A stretch of DNA of 64,000 bases from Acipenser ruthenus (taxonomy: Eukaryota; Chordata; Actinopteri; Acipenseriformes; Acipenseridae), in NCBI RefSeq assembly GCF_902713425.1, contig NC_081245.1, positions 4,887,108 through 4,951,107 of the forward strand, in the 5' to 3' direction. A program made the position numbers and the translations under genes. Under the pieces are notes generated by a model, which was not told where the DNA came from, did not search any database, and saw nothing but the letters and a program-made list of their open reading frames with translations. This document shows positions 57,734 to 64,000 of the stretch, piece by piece (the stretch's first letter is position 1; each line of letters opens with the position of its first letter).

Positions 57734-57957
57734 CAAACGCTAGTCCTTTGAGGGTAAAGACTGCCCCGCGCCGCATGGGAAAGAGAATTTTATTACAGGA
57801 TAACACATACAAGCCACATGTTGATTGTTCTGTTGTTTACTGTCGTAACTTCTCATTAAAGCCTCTGGGATTTGGCTTTTGAAATGCATTTTTATTTACT
57901 GTGTAGCTTTTATAAAAAGTGAATGCTTTAGGTCTTACAGCGTATGCCTTGTCATTA

Positions 57958-58245
57958 TTAATTATTATTATTATTATTATTATTTATTTCTGAGCAGACG
58001 CCCTTATCCAGGGCGACTTACAGTCGTAAACAAAAATACATTTCAAGAAGTACAAGTAACAACAAGTAATAATACAATTAAGAGCAAGATAAAATACAAT
58101 GGCTTTGGTTCTGGCAAGTACAAGTATATGACAAAATACGATTCAATAACGGAGCAGATAACAGTGTCAGTGAGAGTTACATCAGGATATAATTGAATAC
58201 AAAACACTACAGATTGAATAACACTTGTTGAGCATGCAGTGTTCT
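57958..58245 (-). mobile_element. L2-like LINE 3' end, inverted
   Basis: The reverse complement ends with the shared GTAAGTCGCCCTGGATAAGG tail, and its inner part matches the LINE 3' UTR at 60600-60800. 5'-truncated. Confidence 0.7.
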
Positions 58246-58439
58246 ATACATGGTGCAGGTTTCCTTCAGTGTTGTGATGGGACGGTCACATGCAGACCCC
58301 TCGTGAAGCCTGTCCTGTCCTCATCCCTCATATCTATCTAGCTAGCTATTTGAGGACCTCAATCATAAATGCTTTCTTTAGTACTCAGAACAGGCAATAA
58401 ATAAACTCAACACATAAAAATGATTACGTTTATTAAGTA

Positions 58440-59495
58440 GAGCAGGAATAAAACATTTTCACGAGCACGCGGTCTTCCGTGTGTTTCTGTACACAAGTTA
58501 CCAGCTGATCAGCCAGTTAATAAAATGACAAGGAAATGTTGGTTAATTTATAGAATAGCCGGTTCATTTATAAAGTGACAAACGGCTAATAATACCTTGT
58601 ATCACTGTCATGTATAATACAAACACATGAGCTAATACACTCATTTAAATGCGAGGATTACCTTTCCAGATACCAGACTGAATAATCTCTCTCCCATTGA
58701 AATGAATGACAAACCTCTCCCTGCTATTCTCACGTCTCCCAGTAGATGGCGCCAGGCCTCCACGCAAGTACTGGCTGCAGGAAAACGACACAGCGCCGGT
58801 GTAACAAATCTGCGTGCAGTTTCACAGTCAATACGATTGCATGGGTGCGTGTTTAATACATTGTTCCACTAGACTTCAGTTTAACAGTATTTTTGCTTCA
58901 GTCTAATCAATCGCGGTAAACCACTGAATCTACAATTGGATAAGAGCTTCTACAGAAACTACAATATTATTCCTGAGTGAATGTTTGCTACATTCTACCA
59001 GAGTTCAGCTTTCTGTGCAGAACTAGTTCATCAGAAACTAGACTGATGGCTTCCCAGTTAGTTTACATTCCCCATTCTAGTTCCAGGCAGGCAGAACATT
59101 GCTTAAATTACTGGCTTTATTGTATTCTAAACTCTTTTCAGAATGTAGTAAACTAACACAGACACCCAGAAGAAGTACTCATAACAGGCAAAAAGAAACT
59201 CAACACATGAAAATGATTACATTTATTAAGACTCACAAAACTAATAAGAATACAGAAGTTAGAAATCAAGGTATCAGAATTATAAGTATAGCAGGAATCA
59301 AACACTAAAACACATGTTTTCATGAGCACGCTGTCTTCCGTGTGTTTCCGTACACGCACACGCAGGATTCACGCACATTACACACAGTGACGGGGTGAAG
59401 CAGCGTCTGTTGTGTGGGTTCGAATGAAGACGCCATTTTTGTTTCAGCATGTTCAGTTGGGAAGCAGCGTCAATTGCATTTAGTATGAAGTTGCA
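58440..59495 (-). repeat. Inverted duplicate of the regions upstream of zinc-finger genes A and B
   Basis: 58505-58790 is the reverse complement of about 45045-45480 without its LINE tip; 59220-59495 is the reverse complement of about 50145-50690 without its V-SINE. This points to a third, inverted copy of the ancestral zinc-finger 5' flank. No promoter or exon of the usual kind follows it toward 58440. Confidence 0.75.
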
Positions 59496-59704
59496 GGGCT
59501 GCCAGGAAGGGTCCGTTTGGACCTTGGAAGGTTCGGAACACGTTGCCATGGTACTCCTTAGCGGTGACGTCACCATAGCGACTTGATTAGATCCGACTGA
59601 GAATCCTACAGGTAACCCACCTATAAACAGAATAAAACATTCCAGACGTTACACAGAACAGCAAGCGTGTTTTTATCATTTAAATTCAAACAGAAAGTGC
59701 CACG

Positions 59705-59708
<4 letters not shown>

Positions 59709-59756
<48 letters not shown>

Positions 59757-59990
59757 ATTTTATTATTATTATTTATTTCTTTCTTAGCAGACACCCTTAT
59801 CCAGGGCGACTTACAATTGTTACAAGATATCACATTATTTTTTACATACAATTACCCATTTATACAGTTGGGTTTTTTACTGGAGCAATCTAGGTAAAGT
59901 ACCTTGCTCAAGGGTACAGCAGCAGTGTCCCCCACCTGGGATTGAACCCACGACCCTCCGGTCAAGAGTCCAGAGCCCTAACCGTTTTCG
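59709..59990 (-). mobile_element. V-SINE, head incomplete
   Basis: Tail, core and B box (GGTTCAATCCC on the minus strand) are present; it ends in the head at CAGAGCCCTAACC. The long ATT run at 59709-59775 is its tail. Confidence 0.85.
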
Positions 59991-60289
59991 AAATTCAAAT
60001 TATTAGCATTGGCGTGTATTCTGTGTGTTTCAAACATGTTCTACCGCAGCACTTCTCTCGCGCTGTCTTGTCCACGGGGTATTCAGTACATATTTCACTG
60101 AAGCATTGTGAGCGCTACAGGGAGCCCCCAGTGCTTTGGGTGCTGTACCCTGTTCCATACACAGCAGCGGTGCCATGCAGAGTTGATACGTAGAACGCTT
60201 TGGTCGTGGATTTTAATACAACCACTTGTGTTTACATAACATGCATTATACAAATCAAAAGATTCAAACGGGGTTCTGTTATTATTATT

Positions 60290-60828
60290 ATTATTTGTTT
60301 ATTTAGCAGACACCTTTATCCAAGGCGACTTACAGAGACTCGGGTGTGTGAACTATGCATCAGCTGCAGAGTCACTTACAACTACGTCTCACCCGAAAGA
60401 CGGAGCACAAGGAGGTTAAGTGTCAGTCCCTGACCACATTCCGGCACCTCCTTAAGACTCACCTCATCAGACAGCACCTGTAGAACTCCTCTGTCTTTAT
60501 CCTGGGACACTATCACCCTTCCTTAAATGTGCTTTACTTGCCCCCTATTTTACTGCATGTAATCCTGTACTTCAGAGTACTGTAATCTGCCAAGTGTTTA
60601 ATCTGTAGTACTTTGTATTTAATCATATCCTGATGTAACTATCACTATTTAATCATATCCTGATGTAACTATCACTATTATCTGCTGTATTATTGAATTG
60701 TGGTTTGTCACACTTGAACAAAAGTTATTGTATTTCTTGCTCTTATTGTATTACTTGTATTGTAACACTTGAAATGTATTTGCTTACGATTGTAAGTCGC
60801 CCTGGATAAGGGCGTCTGCTAAGAAATA

Positions 60829-60865
<37 letters not shown>

Positions 60866-60965
60866 GACATGCTCAGGGTCACACAATGAGTCAGTGGCTG
60901 AGGTGGGATTTGAACCGGGGACCTCCTGGTTACAAGCCCTTTTCTTTAACCACTGGACCACACAG
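60290..60965 (-). mobile_element. SINE2 copy split by a LINE insertion
   Basis: 60290-60423 holds the tail half and 60868-60965 the head half of one SINE2 (compare 10131-10365). Between them lies the LINE fragment 60425-60866 in the opposite orientation. Head A box TGGTCCAGTGG and B box GGTTCAAATCCC are intact. Confidence 0.88.
60425..60866 (+). mobile_element. L2-like LINE, longest 3' fragment
   Basis: Starts inside the end of an ORF (TFRHLLKTHLIRQHL then stop), continues with a 3' UTR that includes a duplicated AATCATATCCTGATGTAACT, and ends in the tail shared with the V-SINEs and (TAA)n. It is the reference for the shorter copies at 3862, 45312 and 57958. Confidence 0.8.
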
Positions 60966-61977
60966 CCTCTGTTAACAGAGTTCTAGATTTTTGTAGTCAC
61001 TAGTGACTAATCCTTTCTAAAAACATTAGTCACTCCAGATATTCAGGAGTCACTACTGGCGCACAGCTCAAGTCTTCAAGGGTGCTTTGAGTCCTGTTTT
61101 TTTTATGTTATACCTTAAATCACTGTATTGACCAAAACAATTATTTAATTAAACCATTTTAATAATGCTCTACAGTTTAAATAAATTGGTAATTTACAAC
61201 TGTAAAGTGTTAGAACATTAAAACTCAAGAACCAGATTTATTTGCCCTGAAAAGCAACATACAGACACAGAACGCATTATGAATTACTTATACCATGTAT
61301 GTCTTTTTACAATAAAAAGTAAAAAAAAAACAGTGTTAGAATATTATATACAACCCATGGAAACAGAGTTTTGCAATCAGGCTGAAACTTTGCTGCTTGT
61401 TTTCTTTTTCTGTTATCTGACGCTTGTGAGCTTAGTTTGTTCTTTTTTTTCTGGTGTTCCGAATCCAAGTCTTCATTTTCTACAACGTGTTGTTCTGGTT
61501 GTTCTGTTTGTCATTGAAACAAATAAATATCGACTTGCAGGCATGAACGCACACAGGAAATAAAATAAGTTAAAGACTAGGCGTTTAGTTTTTAAAATGT
61601 CTTTTTTGTACCCCAGACAGACTGCAGTAACCGCCCGACTGTTTATATTACATTTAAACAACAGGGCTTATTTAAAATGTACATATTTAATATGTAAATG
61701 AGCCATGTGTGCACTGAACGCTGTTACAGCGCGTCAGTCTGGTGTTAGCGATTAAACGTTGATTACATGACAAAAGTTTGCAATATATTGGCAAGCGGTA
61801 CTGAATAAAATGCGTTGTCTGCCATTTCAGATTTTTTTCTCGAGTACCCCAGTTTGAAAACTGCTAGAAGAAACCACATTACCAACAGATACAGTTTAAT
61901 AGTAGTAGTATTTAAATGCCGTTGTCCTGACTGGTAAATTCTTCCAGCTTCCCCTTTTATTTTGACAATTTCCATAT

Positions 61978-62215
61978 AGGGCAGTAGTGTGGAGTAGTGG
62001 TTAGGGCTCTTGACTCTTGTCTAGAGGGTTATGGGTTCAATCCCAGGTGGGGGACACTGCTGCTGTACCCTTGAGCAAGGTACTTTACCTAGATTGCTCC
62101 AGTAAAACCCAACTGTATAAATGGGTAATTGAAGGTAAAAATAATGTGATATCTTGTAACAATTGTAAGTCGCCCTGGATAAGGGCGTCTGCTAAAAAAT
62201 AAATAATAATAATAA
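61978..62215 (+). mobile_element. V-SINE
   Basis: Full length, with the A and B boxes slightly mutated (GGGTTCAATCCC kept). The flanks 60970-61975 and 62220-63225 show no gene. Confidence 0.85.
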
Positions 62216-63229
62216 AAAATGACATTTTTATCTTGACATTTTTCATTCTTAGCCACCAAGTAAATATTTTAGACAGTTTTCAAAACAATTGTTGCTTTAT
62301 TTTTACACGTTGGTGTTGTTGATAATATGATAAACGAGTATATCTGCTTCAGGTTACACAGAACACTACAAATAAAATGTCAAATATACACTGTGTATTT
62401 CGTTGGTTTTGTGGATTTGCTATGTTTTTAACTTATTCTAATACTGCACATAATGATATGGTTTTGAAAATGCTACTTACCAAAACCATGCTGCACGTGA
62501 ACTGTATTACATAATATTTATTCCGATTCCAGTGGTGTTTTCTCAATGCAAGATGTATTGTAGGCATATATATAGTGCCGTATAAAACCACATACACTGT
62601 ATATATATCATTTTATCATGCTCGATAGGCCTACTGGCGAAATGGTCAAAAGACAGTTGGTGCTTAACACATATGGAATAATTTTGGCCCTGAATTTTAG
62701 CATTTTTGGTCATAGAAAAGACACATTTCACATATTCTATAACGTTACTGTAGGCTTTTTTTGTTTTTTTAGTCGATGCGGTTTTCGTTTCACAAATCTT
62801 CTGCACGCAGTATTTTTAAGCACAACTATAATAACCTACATTTCAACAGTCACTGCCGAAGCTGATTACTTATTCTTCCAGAAGTAATGGTCGGGTGTAA
62901 CAGGGATACGAGGTTATATTTGCGCAATATGAAACTGAGGCGCTGATTGGCTGACTGCATTTACGTCGCCTACCACGGGATGAGAACGTTGCAGAGTCAA
63001 TGAATCGATGAGGCCGAGGCGCTGATCTGATCTGAAGCAGTGACTCTATGGTTTAGCGATCCCTTCTTTTGAAGAAAGAGACGTCGTGTGTGACTTTAAC
63101 AAAAGGGTTTTTTATAGTACAAACAGAAACGATCGTCACTAGTGACGATTCCACTTTTTTTTTTTGTCGTCACTTTCAAAAAACATTCGCAAATTACGAG
63201 AGTGACGAGCGACAGCGAAACCCCTGATC

Positions 63230-64000
63230 TCAAGCTGTATATCCATCTGAAACACTTACCACAGTCAGCACAGACATTTCACAGTGATGTGGAATTGTGG
63301 GTTCTCTCCTGCGACAGACATGTGGTTCGTCTCCACTGTGGATTCGCTGGTGTATTTTCAAGTCACCTGACTGTCTGAAACTCTTCCCACAGTCATGACA
63401 GCGATGTGGCTTCTCTCCTGTGTGAATTAACTGGTGGGTTTTAAGGTTAGCTAACTGATTGAAACTCTTCCCACATTTACTACACAGATAAGGTTTATCT
63501 CCTGTGTGAATCCGCTGGTGTCTCTTCACATAGCTTGACTTACTGAATCTCTTCCCACAGTCAGTACAGACATGCGGTTTCTCTCCAGTGTGGATTCGCT
63601 GGTGAAGTTTCAGACCTTGTAAATCTCTGAAACTCTTCCCACAGTCAGCACAGACATACGGTTTCTCTCCAGTGTGGATTCGCTGGTGAAGTTTCAGGTT
63701 TTGTAAATGTCTGAAATTCTTCCCACACTCAGCACAGAAATACGGTTTCTCTCCTGTGTGGATTCGCTGGTGAAGTTTTAGGCTTTGTGAACATCTGAAA
63801 CTCTTCCCACAGTCAGCACAGACATGTGGTTTCTCTCCAGTGTGGATTAGCTGGTGAAGTTTCAGATGTTGTAAACGTATGAAACTCTTCCCACAGTCAG
63901 CACAAACATGTGGTTTCTCTCCAGTGTGGATTAGCAGGTGAAGTTTCAGGTTTTGTGACTGTCTGAAACTCTTTCCACATTCTGTACAGGACAGAGAGCC
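63230..64000 (-). CDS. C2H2 zinc-finger protein C, 3' part (runs off the window)
   Basis: One open frame from the window edge to a stop at 63232-63230, 256 codons. It begins [12 protein letters not shown], the same point as finger 1 in genes A and B, so the repeat-rich N-terminus should lie just outside. Eight full C2H2 fingers follow with TGEKP (once TGDKP) linkers. A ninth starts (SGDEPHVC) but dissolves into [18 protein letters not shown]; one frame over, CADCGKCFR is still readable, so the final finger has decayed through an insertion and shift. Orientation is opposite to A and B, consistent with the inverted flank at 58440-59495. Not interrupted otherwise. Confidence 0.9.
   Translation of the reverse strand, partial: GSLSCTECGKSFRQSQNLKLHLLIHTGEKPHVCADCGKSFIRLQHLKLHQLIHTGEKPHVCADCGKSFRCSQSLKLHQRIHTGEKPYFCAECGKNFRHLQNLKLHQRIHTGEKPYVCADCGKSFRDLQGLKLHQRIHTGEKPHVCTDCGKRFSKSSYVKRHQRIHTGDKPYLCSKCGKSFNQLANLKTHQLIHTGEKPHRCHDCGKSFRQSGDLKIHQRIHSGDEPHVCRRREPTIPHHCEMSVLTVVSVSDGYTA

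Overview
The window is vertebrate nuclear DNA, most likely from a ray-finned fish. Genes have introns with GT/AG boundaries, three C2H2 zinc-finger genes carry long finger arrays, and V-SINE-type tRNA-derived SINEs with an L2-like tail lie throughout. The mix of V-SINEs, L2/CR1-type LINEs and zinc-finger genes whose N-terminus is built from SUMO-type VHIKEE repeats made me think of a non-teleost fish such as a sturgeon or paddlefish; that is inference, not proof. Low-complexity DNA is extreme, with roughly a third of the window in micro- and minisatellites, and there is one 200-N assembly gap (33260-33459).

Layout. 0.3-5.4 kb (minus): a five-exon gene for a secreted precursor whose last exon encodes two PYIL peptides bounded by dibasic sites, the hallmark of neurotensin/neuromedin N. 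5.4-12.1 kb: repeats only. 12.1-15.7 kb (plus): an intact UBE2M (NEDD8-conjugating E2). 16.4-19.5 kb: dispersed repeats, including three hairpins built from ZNF143/THAP11-type motifs. 19.5-29.8 kb (plus): CHMP2A (ESCRT-III), recognisable in every exon but with two single-base indels in this assembly. 30.4-32.9 kb (minus): the last exon of a gene with an HCF-1-binding motif and coiled coil (THAP-like). 37.1-37.4 kb (minus): the RING-encoding first exon of TRIM28; its other exons are not visible and may lie in or near the gap. 40.2-44.4 kb (minus): a 12-finger C2H2 gene. 45.8-48.8 and 51.1-56.6 kb (plus): two tandemly duplicated C2H2 genes with arrays of predicted SUMO sites. 63.2-64.0 kb (minus): the 3' part of a further C2H2 gene that runs off the window.

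Context. UBE2M(+)-CHMP2A(+)-TRIM28(-) is the same order and relative orientation as at human 19q13.43 (read in reverse), so this is an ancient synteny block, here with a neurotensin-like gene on one side and a zinc-finger cluster on the other. UBE2M feeds NEDD8 to cullins, CHMP2A remodels membranes and TRIM28 is a chromatin corepressor; they share no pathway, and the conserved order is positional. A recurring oddity is that minisatellites have swallowed gene edges: the UBE2M stop-codon region, the CHMP2A exon 3 splice donor and the CHMP2A C-terminal codons have each been copied into neighbouring tandem arrays.
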